Below, piece by piece: positions 9,011 through 16,908 of a DNA stretch of 64,000 nt. The translations under genes and the position numbers were made by a program. How positions within the stretch are numbered: position 1 is the first letter of the stretch; every line of letters starts with the position of its first letter. The stretch comes from Bradyrhizobium sp. SZCCT0153 (GTDB lineage Bacteria > Pseudomonadota > Alphaproteobacteria > Rhizobiales > Xanthobacteraceae): positions 1,221,822 through 1,285,821 of the forward strand of contig NZ_JAFCKS010000002.1 in assembly GCF_018129995.1 (NCBI RefSeq), read 5' to 3'. Below the pieces are notes generated by a model. That model was not told the origin of the DNA. It worked only from the letters and a program-made list of their open reading frames with translations, and ran no database searches.

Positions 9011-9781
9011 CTACCGCTTCCGGTTCACAAATGCCTGCATCAGCCGCGTCGGCTCGTCCGTCAGGAACGACTCGCCGAACACCTTGACGCTGAGGTTCAC
9101 CGACTCGGTCAGCGGCAGTTCCTCCCACTGCCGCAGCAGTGCCTTCTGCGAGCGTAGCGCCTCGGGGCCGCATTCGAGCAACGCATTTACGAGGTGCTCG
9201 ACCTCGGCATCGAGCCCGCCCTCCGGCGCGACCTTGTCGACCAGTCCCCAGGCCAGCGCCGTCGGCGCGTCGATGTTTTCCGCCGTCATCACCAGCCAGC
9301 GCGCGCGGGCCCAGCCGATCAGGCGCGGCAGCAGCGCGGCGTGGATCACAGAGGGAATACCGACGCGCACCTCCGGCATGCCGAAATGCGCATCATGCGC
9401 CGCGATCCGGAAGTCGCAGGCGGCCGCGACCTCGAGCCCGCCGCCGAGGCACCAGCCGGGCATGCGTGCGATCATGGGGGCCGGGAAGGCGCGCACGGCC
9501 TCGCAGAGGTCGCGCAGGCGGCTGATGAAGGTCTCGGCGGACTTCTGGTCGAGCCTAGCCATCTCCTTGATGTCGGCGCCGCCGATCATGCTCTTCTCGC
9601 TCTGGCCGCGCAGCACCACAACCCGGATGCTGCGATCGGAAGAGAGCTGCTGCAAGCCTTCGCGAAGCGCATCGGTGACGGGCGAGCCCAAAATGTTCAG
9701 CGAACCGGCGTTGCAGATCGCGACATGAATGACGCCGCGCGCATCGCGCGTCACGCCGCAGTGGTTGTTGAGCATTTCCAT
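9011..9781 (-). CDS. Enoyl-CoA hydratase/isomerase family protein
   Basis: A 256-residue crotonase-fold protein. The oxyanion-hole segment SMIGGADIKEM and the second loop GWCLGGGLEVAAACDFRIA are present. Both usual catalytic glutamates can be placed, in GGGLE and in FGMPE, so hydratase activity is possible. The loop after FGMPEVRVGIP reads SVIHAALL where most members have PGAGGTQRL, so the substrate pocket is atypical. A GTG at 9835 would give a longer form, but ATG 9781 agrees with family N-termini. It is separated from the thiolase by 130 bases that include the thiolase promoter region, so it is probably its own transcript. Likely role: degradation of an acyl-CoA, pathway unknown. Confidence 0.85.
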   Translation of the reverse strand: MEMLNNHCGVTRDARGVIHVAICNAGSLNILGSPVTDALREGLQQLSSDRSIRVVVLRGQSEKSMIGGADIKEMARLDQKSAETFISRLRDLCEAVRAFPAPMIARMPGWCLGGGLEVAAACDFRIAAHDAHFGMPEVRVGIPSVIHAALLPRLIGWARARWLVMTAENIDAPTALAWGLVDKVAPEGGLDAEVEHLVNALLECGPEALRSQKALLRQWEELPLTESVNLSVKVFGESFLTDEPTRLMQAFVNRKR

Positions 9782-9904
9782 CGTGGCATCTCGAAAGTTT
9801 CGTGGACCAGCGCGAGGCGCACCCGTCGGGATCACTTCCGGGCCGAAACGCCCGGCTTGTCAAGCGGACGAGACGGGAGTTGCCAGTGCGAAGTCCGCAG
9901 CATA

Positions 9905-9922
9905 GTATGACGTCAATCATAC
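9905..9922. promoter_or_regulatory. Inverted repeat upstream of the hotdog/TetR genes
   Basis: GTATGA (9905-9910), six bases, TCATAC (9917-9922). This is a perfect 6-bp-arm inverted repeat just 5' of the hotdog thioesterase gene and in the divergent gap with the enoyl-CoA hydratase. It could be the operator of the TetR protein encoded at 10534. Related TATGA/TCATA arms occur before the thiolase gene (8909-8921). Confidence 0.4.
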
Positions 9923-9934
9923 AAAGAGGCCGCC

Positions 9935-10474
9935 ATGACCCCTAACGATCAACTCGACCTGTTTTCGCCTGCGGGCCGGCGTGAGCGGGTGGTGGACTGG
10001 CAGGTGCCTGCGCCTGTTGCGAAAGTGGCGATGGGCCTGTCGGGCATGGACGCGATGCGGGGCATCCGCGACGGCCGGCTGCCGCCGCCACCCTTTGCGA
10101 AGCTGATCGGCTTCGTCATGGCCGTGGTCGAGCCGGGCCGAATCGTCATGGAACTGGAGCCGCGCGAGGATCTCGAGAACACCATCGGCCTCCTGCACGG
10201 GGCCACAGCCGCCGCGCTCGTCGATACCGCCATGGGTTGTGCGATCTCGACCAGGCTGGAGTCCGGGCAGGGGTCCGTCACCCTCGACCTGAAAATGACC
10301 TTCCTGCGCCCGCTCTCGGTCCGGTCCGGGCTGATCTCCGCCGAAGGCAACGTGATCAAGCTGGGACGCCAGACCAGTTACACCGAGGGCTTCGTCCGCG
10401 ACGGTAAGGGGGCACTTGCGGTGCACGCAACGGCGACCTTTTCCATGATCGGCAACAATTTTACCGGGAATTAA
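9935..10474 (+). CDS. PaaI/YdiI-type hotdog thioesterase
   Basis: A 179-residue single hotdog-fold protein. The central motif (ENTIGLLHGATAAALVDTAMGCAI, about residues 85-108) is the family's substrate-binding helix: the HG and a following acidic residue match the PaaI/4-hydroxybenzoyl-CoA thioesterase clan. It is followed by VTLDLKMTFLRP. These enzymes hydrolyse acyl- or aryl-CoA esters in the cytoplasm. The start is ATG 9935 with AAAGAGGC upstream. The gene is divergent from the enoyl-CoA hydratase and 59 bases ahead of a TetR regulator on the same strand, so it may be co-regulated with it. Confidence 0.8.
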   Translation: MTPNDQLDLFSPAGRRERVVDWQVPAPVAKVAMGLSGMDAMRGIRDGRLPPPPFAKLIGFVMAVVEPGRIVMELEPREDLENTIGLLHGATAAALVDTAMGCAISTRLESGQGSVTLDLKMTFLRPLSVRSGLISAEGNVIKLGRQTSYTEGFVRDGKGALAVHATATFSMIGNNFTGN

Positions 10475-10533
10475 TGCGCCGTCTGGCCGATATCCATGTT
10501 ATTAGATGACCTCCGACATTCAATGAGAGCCGC

Positions 10534-11154
10534 ATGCGCTACTCCCGGGAACACAAGCAGGAAACTCACGATCGCATCGTGAAGAAGGCCTCCGTGCGGC
10601 TGCGCGAAAAGGGCGCTCACGGCATCGGCGTCGCCGACCTCATGAAGGAGGCGGGTCTGACCCATGGCGGCTTCTACGCCCATTTCGATTCCCGCGAGGC
10701 GCTGGTGATCGAGGCTTTCGCCTACGCCATGGATCGCTCCATGGACCATTGGCGCAAGCTCACCGGCGAGGCCGCTCCCGACAAGCGGTTGGCGCTGATC
10801 GCGGAGAGCTATCTCTCCGCGCTGCACCGCGACAATCCCGGCCATGGCTGCTCGATCCCCTCGCTCGGCGCCGAGATCGCCCGCGAGAGCCCGAAGACGC
10901 GCAAGGCTTTTGCCGGCAAGCTCGACGAGATGATCGAGATGATGACCGATTTCATCCCCAATCTGCCGCGGAAGGCCGCACGCAAGCAGGCGATCGCGAC
11001 CCTGGCGACGATGGCCGGCACCATGCTGCTCGCGCGAATCGCCGGATCGAGCGAACTGTCGGACGAGGTGCTGAAGACGGGCAAGGACAGTGCGCTTGAC
11101 GGCGCGCGGCGTGAGACGAAGGTGACGACTGCCAGGAAGGCGAAGCAGAACTAG
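10534..11154 (+). CDS. TetR/AcrR family transcriptional regulator
   Basis: A 206-residue regulator. The N-terminal helix-turn-helix (about residues 10-55) contains GIGVADLMKEAGLTHGGFYAHFDSREALV, the classic TetR recognition-helix layout with GxFYxHFxS. The C-terminal ligand domain matches the group seen in YxaF/AcrR-like repressors (HRDNPGHGCSIPSLGAEIARE). The C-terminal tail is Lys-rich. It converges with the LysR gene four bases downstream. Probable targets are its own promoter and the preceding hotdog gene, given the inverted repeat at 9905-9922. The ligand is unknown, perhaps an acyl-CoA or an antibiotic-like compound. Confidence 0.88.
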   Translation: MRYSREHKQETHDRIVKKASVRLREKGAHGIGVADLMKEAGLTHGGFYAHFDSREALVIEAFAYAMDRSMDHWRKLTGEAAPDKRLALIAESYLSALHRDNPGHGCSIPSLGAEIARESPKTRKAFAGKLDEMIEMMTDFIPNLPRKAARKQAIATLATMAGTMLLARIAGSSELSDEVLKTGKDSALDGARRETKVTTARKAKQN

Positions 11155-11157
11155 GCT

Positions 11158-12066
11158 TCATCGTCCCGCAAACAACGCCCGGTCGCGCTCCACGATCTCG
11201 CCGATGTAATCCGCCACCGCTCTGATCCGCGCCAGATCCTTGCTGTCGGCGTGCATCAGCATCCAGAACGTCCGCGTGATCGAGACCTCGTCCGCCAGCA
11301 CCGGCACGAGCTGAGGATAGTCGCCCGCCATGAAGTGCGGCAGCACCGCGATGCCGAAGCCGGCGAGCGTGGCATTGAGCTGCGCGATCAGATTCGCGCT
11401 GCGCAAGCGCGCGGAAATCCGCGGCGAGACCTGCGGCAGATAATCGAGCTCCGGCGTGAACAGGAGTTCCTCGATATAGCCGACGAAGCGGTGCTGCGGC
11501 AGCGCCTCGCGCAAGGTGATTTTCGGGAAGCGATCGAGATAGGCCGGCGCGGCATAGAGCCCGAGGCGGTAGTCGAGCAGCTTGCGGCCGACGATGCGGC
11601 CTTCCTTCGGCATGGTCAGGCTGATGGCGATATCGGCCTCGCGCTTGGAGAGGCTGAACAGCCGGGCGGTGGCCACAAGTTGCAGGTCGAGGTCCGGGTA
11701 ACGGTCGGCGAAGGGCGCCAGCCGCGGCGCCAGGAACGCGGTGCCGAAGCCGTCGGGCGCGCCGATCCGTACCGTGCCGGTCAGCCGCGCCACCGAGCCG
11801 CCGACCTGCTCCTGGTTGGCGACGATGGTCGATTCCATCGCTTCCGCGCTGTCGGCGACGCGCTGGCCGGCTTCGGTCAGCAGATAGCCGGTCTTCCGCC
11901 GGTCAAACAGCTTGGCCGAGAGGTGCTTTTCCAGCCGGTCGACGCGGCGGATCACGGTGGCATGGTCGACGCCGAGCTGTTTTGCCGCAGCCGACACCGA
12001 GCCGCCCCGCACGATGGCCAGCACGAAGCGGAAGTCGTCCCAATCGATAGCGCCTTGATCCAGCAT
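11158..12066 (-). CDS. LysR family transcriptional regulator, divergent from the valine operon
   Basis: A 302-residue LysR-type regulator. The winged helix occupies residues 9-66 (DWDDFRFVLAIVRGGSVSAAAKQLGVDHATVIRRVDRLE) and the substrate-binding domain follows from about residue 90. The frame stays open to 12144, but starting at ATG 12066 gives the usual LysR length, with the helix-turn-helix nine residues in. ATG 12087 is a possible alternative. It is divergent from mmsA with about 100 bases between them, the classic layout of a LysR activator or repressor controlling the neighbouring operon. It may therefore respond to a valine-pathway intermediate. This is inferred from position only. Confidence 0.88.
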   Translation of the reverse strand: MLDQGAIDWDDFRFVLAIVRGGSVSAAAKQLGVDHATVIRRVDRLEKHLSAKLFDRRKTGYLLTEAGQRVADSAEAMESTIVANQEQVGGSVARLTGTVRIGAPDGFGTAFLAPRLAPFADRYPDLDLQLVATARLFSLSKREADIAISLTMPKEGRIVGRKLLDYRLGLYAAPAYLDRFPKITLREALPQHRFVGYIEELLFTPELDYLPQVSPRISARLRSANLIAQLNATLAGFGIAVLPHFMAGDYPQLVPVLADEVSITRTFWMLMHADSKDLARIRAVADYIGEIVERDRALFAGR

Positions 12067-12167
12067 TTTCGCACATCTATGGTGCATTATCTCAGACTTG
12101 AATCCTATAAAATGCAGGTCGATAGGATTTGTCAAAGCGTTCAAGCTCGCCTCAAGGAGATCATTCC

Positions 12168-13664
12168 ATGCGTTCAGTCGGACATTTCATCGGTGGCAAG
12201 GAGGTCAAGGGCACCTCGGGCCGCACCGCCGACGTTTTCGAGCCGATGACCGGTGACGTCCAGGCCAAGGTGGCGCTGGCGTCCAAGGCCGAGGTCCGCG
12301 CCGCGGTCGAGAATGCCCGTGCCGCCCAGCCGGAATGGGCTGCGACCAATCCGCAGCGCCGCGCCCGCGTCATGATGAAATTCGTCGAGTTGGTCCAGCG
12401 CGACTACGACAAGCTCGCCGAGCTGTTGGCCCGCGAGCACGGCAAGACCGTTCCCGACGCCAAGGGCGACATCCAGCGCGGCCTCGAGGTCGCCGAGTTC
12501 GCCTGCGGCATCCCGCATCTGATGAAGGGTGAGTACACCGAAGGCGCCGGGCCCGGCATCGACATCTATTCCATGCGTCAGGCGCTCGGCGTCGTCGCCG
12601 GCATCACCCCGTTCAATTTCCCGGCGATGATCCCGATGTGGAAGTTCGCCCCGGCGATTGCCTGCGGCAACGCCTTCATCCTGAAGCCCTCGGAGCGCGA
12701 TCCCGGCGTGCCGATGCTGCTGGCCGAACTGATGATCGAGGCAGGTCTGCCGGCCGGCATCCTCAACGTCGTCAACGGTGACAAGGAAGCGGTCGACGCG
12801 ATCCTCGACGATCCCGATATCAAGGCCGTCGGCTTCGTCGGTTCGACGCCGATCGCGCAGTACATCTACGAGCGCGCCGCCCAGACCGGCAAGCGCTGCC
12901 AGTGTTTTGGCGGCGCCAAGAACCACGCCATCATCATGCCGGACGCCGACATGGACCAGGCCGTCGACGCGCTGATCGGTGCGGGCTACGGCTCCGCCGG
13001 CGAACGCTGCATGGCCGTGTCCGTCGCGGTCCCCGTCGGCAAGTCCACCGCCGACCGCCTGATGGAAAAGCTGATCCCGCGCGTCGAGTCGCTCAAGATC
13101 GGCACCTCGATCGATCCGTCGGCCGACTACGGCCCGCTGGTGACGCGCGAGGCGGTCGAGAAGGTCAAGGGCTACATCGATATCGGCATCAAGGAAGGCG
13201 CCACGCTTGCTGTCGATGGCCGTGGCTTCAAGATGCAGGGCTACGAGAACGGCTTCTATCTCGGCGGCTCGCTGTTCGACAACGTCACCAAGGACATGCG
13301 GATCTACAAGGAAGAGATCTTCGGCCCGGTGCTCTCGGTCGTGCGCGCGCACGACTACAAGGAAGCGCTGGCGCTGCCATCTGAACATGACTACGGCAAC
13401 GGCGTTGCCATCTTCACCCGCGACGGCGACGCCGCGCGCGACTTCGCGGCCAAGGTCAATGTCGGCATGGTCGGCATCAACGTGCCGATCCCGGTGCCGA
13501 TCGCCTATTACACCTTCGGCGGCTGGAAGAAGTCGGGCTTTGGCGATCTCAATCAGCACGGTCCCGACTCGGTCCGCTTCTACACCAAGACCAAGACGGT
13601 GACCTCGCGCTGGCCGTCCGGCGTCAAGGAAGGTGCGGAGTTCTCGATCCCGCTGATGAAGTGA
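12168..13664 (+). CDS. mmsA: CoA-acylating methylmalonate-semialdehyde dehydrogenase
   Basis: A 498-residue aldehyde dehydrogenase. Features of the CoA-acylating MMSDH family are present: FIGGKEV near the N-terminus, the PFNFPAMIPMWK nucleotide-site motif, VGSTPIAQYIYERAAQTGKRCQCFGGAKNH, and the catalytic Cys281 in GSAGERCMA. It oxidises methylmalonate semialdehyde (valine) or malonate semialdehyde to propionyl-CoA or acetyl-CoA, using NAD and CoA. The start is ATG 12168 with AAGGAGA seven bases upstream. It is the first gene of the valine run (mmsA, acyl-CoA dehydrogenase, hydrolase, mmsB), although a palindromic repeat lies between it and the next gene. Confidence 0.95.
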   Translation: MRSVGHFIGGKEVKGTSGRTADVFEPMTGDVQAKVALASKAEVRAAVENARAAQPEWAATNPQRRARVMMKFVELVQRDYDKLAELLAREHGKTVPDAKGDIQRGLEVAEFACGIPHLMKGEYTEGAGPGIDIYSMRQALGVVAGITPFNFPAMIPMWKFAPAIACGNAFILKPSERDPGVPMLLAELMIEAGLPAGILNVVNGDKEAVDAILDDPDIKAVGFVGSTPIAQYIYERAAQTGKRCQCFGGAKNHAIIMPDADMDQAVDALIGAGYGSAGERCMAVSVAVPVGKSTADRLMEKLIPRVESLKIGTSIDPSADYGPLVTREAVEKVKGYIDIGIKEGATLAVDGRGFKMQGYENGFYLGGSLFDNVTKDMRIYKEEIFGPVLSVVRAHDYKEALALPSEHDYGNGVAIFTRDGDAARDFAAKVNVGMVGINVPIPVPIAYYTFGGWKKSGFGDLNQHGPDSVRFYTKTKTVTSRWPSGVKEGAEFSIPLMK

Positions 13665-13675
13665 TCCCCTCGGCC

Positions 13676-13759
13676 GTCATTGCGAGGAGCGTAGCGACGA
13701 AGCAATCCAGCGTCTTTCCGCGGAGGAAGTCTGGATTGCTTCGCGTCGCTCGCAATGAC
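13676..13759. repeat. Intergenic palindromic repeat, family A copy 1
   Basis: An 84-bp near-palindrome with outer arms GTCATTGCGAG.../...CGCAATGAC and inner arms GAAGCAATCCAG/CTGGATTGCTTC around an Fe-box-like centre (TCTTTCCGCGG). It fills the mmsA to acyl-CoA dehydrogenase gap. Related copies occur at 21474-21557 and 39975-40053, with a half copy at about 30280. It can fold into a long hairpin in RNA. Confidence 0.85.
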
Positions 13760-13781
13760 GAGAAAATATGAGCAGCCCAGC

Positions 13782-14927
13782 ATGCAGTTCGCTCTGAACG
13801 AGGATCAGGTCGCGGTTCGTGACATGGCGCTGGCGTTTGCGGTGGAAAAGATCGCGCCGCACGCGCTGCGCTGGGACGAGGAGAAGCATTTCCCCGTCGA
13901 CGTGATGCGCGAGGCCGCAACCCTCGGCATGGGCGGCATCTACATCCGCGACGACGTCGGCGGCTCCGCCATGACCCGGTTCGACGCGGCGCTGATTTTC
14001 GAGGCGCTGGCGACAGGCTGTCCGACCACCTCGGCCTTCATCTCCATCCACAACATGGCGTCCTGGATGATCGATGCTTATGGCAGCGACACCCAGCGCC
14101 ACACATGGCTGCCAAAGCTCTGCACCATGGAGCTGATCGCGAGCTACTGCCTGACCGAGCCGGGCGCGGGCTCGGACGCGGCGGCGCTGCGCACCCGCGC
14201 GGTGCGCGAGGGCGATCACTACGTCCTCAACGGTCAGAAGCAGTTCATCTCCGGCGCCGGCGGCACCGACCTTTTGGTCGCGATGGTCCGCACCGGCGGC
14301 GACGGCCCCGGCGGCATCTCGACCCTCGTCATCGACGGCAACACGTCGGGCGTGTCGTTCGGCGCCAACGAGCGCAAGATGGGCTGGAATGCGCAGCCAA
14401 CCCGCGCCGTGATCTTCGAGAACGCCCGCGTGCCGGTGGCCAATCGGTTGAGCGAGGAGGGCGTCGGTTTCAAGATCGCGATGGCCGGCCTCGACGGCGG
14501 TCGCCTCAACATCACGGCTTGCTCGCTTGGTGGCGCGCAGACCGCGCTCGACAAGGCGCGCGCCTACATGAAGGAGCGCAAGGCGTTCGGAAAACGTCTC
14601 GACGAATTCCAGGCGCTCCAATTCAAGCTCGCCGACATGGCAATCGAGCTCGAGGCCGCCCGCACCTTCCTGTGGCGTGCCGCGGCGGCGCTGGATCGCA
14701 AGGACCCCGACGCCACCATGCTCTGCGCGATGGCCAAGCGGTTCGGCACCGATGCCGGTTTCGAGGTGGCCAACCAGGCGCTGCAGCTTCACGGCGGCTA
14801 CGGTTACCTCAGCGAATACGGCATCGAGAAGATCGTGCGCGATCTGCGCGTGCACCAGATCCTCGAAGGCACCAATGAAATCATGCGGCTCATCGTGGCG
14901 CGCAAACTGATCGAGGGGGCGCGATGA
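13782..14927 (+). CDS. Acyl-CoA dehydrogenase, probable isobutyryl-CoA dehydrogenase
   Basis: A 381-residue FAD acyl-CoA dehydrogenase. The two ACAD signatures are present (CLTEPGAGSDAAALRTRA near residue 125 and LQLHGGYGYLSEYGIEKIVRD near 330). The catalytic base is the Glu in ILEGTNEIM close to the C-terminus. It sits between mmsA and a 3-hydroxyisobutyryl-CoA hydrolase, so the natural substrate is most likely isobutyryl-CoA (giving methacrylyl-CoA). ATG 13782 is taken as the start because an upstream in-frame ATG lies inside the palindromic repeat and lacks a ribosome site. The stop overlaps the next start (ATGA). Confidence 0.92.
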   Translation: MQFALNEDQVAVRDMALAFAVEKIAPHALRWDEEKHFPVDVMREAATLGMGGIYIRDDVGGSAMTRFDAALIFEALATGCPTTSAFISIHNMASWMIDAYGSDTQRHTWLPKLCTMELIASYCLTEPGAGSDAAALRTRAVREGDHYVLNGQKQFISGAGGTDLLVAMVRTGGDGPGGISTLVIDGNTSGVSFGANERKMGWNAQPTRAVIFENARVPVANRLSEEGVGFKIAMAGLDGGRLNITACSLGGAQTALDKARAYMKERKAFGKRLDEFQALQFKLADMAIELEAARTFLWRAAAALDRKDPDATMLCAMAKRFGTDAGFEVANQALQLHGGYGYLSEYGIEKIVRDLRVHQILEGTNEIMRLIVARKLIEGAR

Positions 14928-15991
14928 CGGCGGTGGAGGAGGGCGACCTCATCGTTCGCCGCGAGGGCGCGGCGGGCGTGATCCGGCTCAACCGGCCCAA
15001 GGCGCTCAACGCCATGACGCTGGAGATGTCCATCGGCATCGACGCGGCGCTCGATCGGTTCGAGACCGATCCAGAAGTCGCGGTGATCGTGCTGGAAGGC
15101 GCGGGCGAGCGCGGCCTCTGCGCCGGCGGCGACGTCCGCGGGCTCTGGGAGAGCTCGCGCGAAGGTGGCGACCTCGGCGCGCGGTTCTGGCGCCAGGAAT
15201 ACGTCATGAATGCGCGGATCGCGAGATTTCCGAAGCCCTATGTCGCGTTCATGGACGGCCTCGTGATGGGCGGCGGCGTCGGCCTCTCCGGCCATGCCAG
15301 CCACCGAATCGTCACCGATCGCACCAGGCTCGCGATGCCCGAGGTCGGGCTGGGCTTCTTCCCGGACGTTGGCGGCACCTGGCTGCTGTCGCGCTCGCCC
15401 GGCGAGATCGGCACTTATTTTGGCCTGACCGGCCAGACCATGAATGGGCCAGACGCGATCCACGCCAGGTTCGCCGACGCCGTGGTGCCGGCGGCCAAGT
15501 GGCCGGTGCTGCGTGAGGCGCTGACCAGGGTTCGAACGGGTGCAACAGCGGCCGAACTCACCAAGCTCATCAACGGTTTTGCGACCGGCGAGACTGCAGG
15601 GCCGGTCGCTGCCAAGGAGCCGGCGATCGACGCATTGTTCGGTTTCGACCGCATGGAGGACATCTTCGCTGCGCTCAAACGCGACGGGTCGGAGTTCGCG
15701 CAGGTCACGCTGAAGACGTTGAACGAGAAATCGCCGCGCGGCATGGTGGTGACGCTGAAGCTGCTGCGGCTGGCGCGCGCCGCCTCGAGCCTGGAGGAAT
15801 GTCTGGTGCGTGAATATCGCGCCGCGCTGGAGGTCTTCCGCAGCGACGATTTTCGCGAGGGCGTCCGTGCCGCCGTGATCGACAAGGACCGCAATCCGAC
15901 CTGGTCGCCGCCGCGCATCGAGGATGTGACGCCCGGGATGCTTGCGCCGTATCTTGCCGAGATCGGCGCCGACGAACTCAAGTTCAATTAA
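14924..15991 (+). CDS. 3-hydroxyisobutyryl-CoA hydrolase
   Basis: A 355-residue crotonase-superfamily enzyme, longer than a hydratase (about 260) and typical of HIBYL-CoA hydrolases. Visible motifs are RLNRPKALNAM, GERGLCAGGDVRGLWE, FMDGLVMGGGVGLSGHASHRI and AMPEVGLGFFPDVGGTWLLSR. This last pattern (GxFPDVGG) distinguishes the hydrolase from ordinary hydratases. It releases 3-hydroxyisobutyrate from its CoA ester after methacrylyl-CoA hydration. It overlaps the dehydrogenase by four bases and lies 26 bases before mmsB, so all three are probably one transcript. No separate methacrylyl-CoA hydratase is in the cluster; a hydratase elsewhere could supply that step. Confidence 0.92.
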   Translation: MTAVEEGDLIVRREGAAGVIRLNRPKALNAMTLEMSIGIDAALDRFETDPEVAVIVLEGAGERGLCAGGDVRGLWESSREGGDLGARFWRQEYVMNARIARFPKPYVAFMDGLVMGGGVGLSGHASHRIVTDRTRLAMPEVGLGFFPDVGGTWLLSRSPGEIGTYFGLTGQTMNGPDAIHARFADAVVPAAKWPVLREALTRVRTGATAAELTKLINGFATGETAGPVAAKEPAIDALFGFDRMEDIFAALKRDGSEFAQVTLKTLNEKSPRGMVVTLKLLRLARAASSLEECLVREYRAALEVFRSDDFREGVRAAVIDKDRNPTWSPPRIEDVTPGMLAPYLAEIGADELKFN

Positions 15992-16017
15992 CAACAGTCT
16001 CAAGCGGAGGAACGACA

Positions 16018-16908
16018 ATGGCCACGATCGCATTCATCGGTCTCGGCAACATGGGTGGCCCGATGGCCGCCAATCTGGTCAAGGCCGGCCACAAGGTGGT
16101 GGCGTTCGACCTCGTCGAAGCCTCGCGCGCGCAAGCCAAGGCCGACGGCGCTGGCATCGCCGACAGCGCTGCGGGCGCGGTAAAGGGTGCCGACGTCGTC
16201 GTCACCATGCTGCCGGCCGGCAAGCACGTGCTCGGCGTCTGGAACGAGGTCTTGCCCGCCATGGCGAAGGGCGCGCTGATCATCGACTCATCCACCATCG
16301 ACGTCGAGAGCGCCCGGCAGGCGCATGCGCTCGCCGGCAAGCACGGCGTGCTCTCGGTCGACGCGCCGGTGTCCGGCGGCACCGGCGGCGCCAAGGGCGC
16401 GACGCTCACCTTTATGTGCGGTGGCGAGGAAGGCGCGTTCGCGGCGGCCAAGCCGGTGCTGGAGAAGATGGGCAAGAAGATCGTGCATTGCGGCGGCGCC
16501 GGCGCGGGCCAGGCGGCAAAGATCTGCAACAACATGATCCTCGGCATTTCCATGATCGCGGTGAGCGAGGCGTTCGCGCTCGGTGAAAAGCTCGGGCTCT
16601 CGCATCAGGCCTTGTTCGACGTCGCATCGACCTCGTCGGGCCAGTGCTGGTCGCTGACGACCTATTGCCCGGTCCCGGGCCCGGTGCCGACTTCGCCCGC
16701 CAACAACGACTACAAGCCGGGCTTTGCCTCGGCGCTGATGGTAAAGGATCTGACGCTGGCGCAGGACGCCGCCAAGGCCGCGGGCGCTGCAACGCCGCTC
16801 GGCCAGCATGCGCAGGAAATCTACCAGGCCTTCGACAAGGCTGGCCAAGGCGGGGTGGATTTTTCCGGAATTATCAAGCACGTTAGGGGGCTAGCCGGGA
16901 AAGCTTGA
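16018..16908 (+). CDS. mmsB: 3-hydroxyisobutyrate dehydrogenase
   Basis: A 296-residue beta-hydroxyacid dehydrogenase. The N-terminal NAD-binding motif is IAFIGLGNMGGPMAANL, the substrate motif is DAPVSGGTGGA (about residue 120), and the catalytic Lys lies in GAGQAAKICNNM (about residue 170). The C-terminal KDLTLAQDAA is standard. It oxidises 3-hydroxyisobutyrate to methylmalonate semialdehyde, the substrate of MmsA in the same cluster. A GGAGGA ribosome site precedes ATG 16018. Its stop codon shares one base with the start of the following acyl-CoA synthetase (TGATG), so translation is coupled. Confidence 0.95.
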   Translation: MATIAFIGLGNMGGPMAANLVKAGHKVVAFDLVEASRAQAKADGAGIADSAAGAVKGADVVVTMLPAGKHVLGVWNEVLPAMAKGALIIDSSTIDVESARQAHALAGKHGVLSVDAPVSGGTGGAKGATLTFMCGGEEGAFAAAKPVLEKMGKKIVHCGGAGAGQAAKICNNMILGISMIAVSEAFALGEKLGLSHQALFDVASTSSGQCWSLTTYCPVPGPVPTSPANNDYKPGFASALMVKDLTLAQDAAKAAGAATPLGQHAQEIYQAFDKAGQGGVDFSGIIKHVRGLAGKA

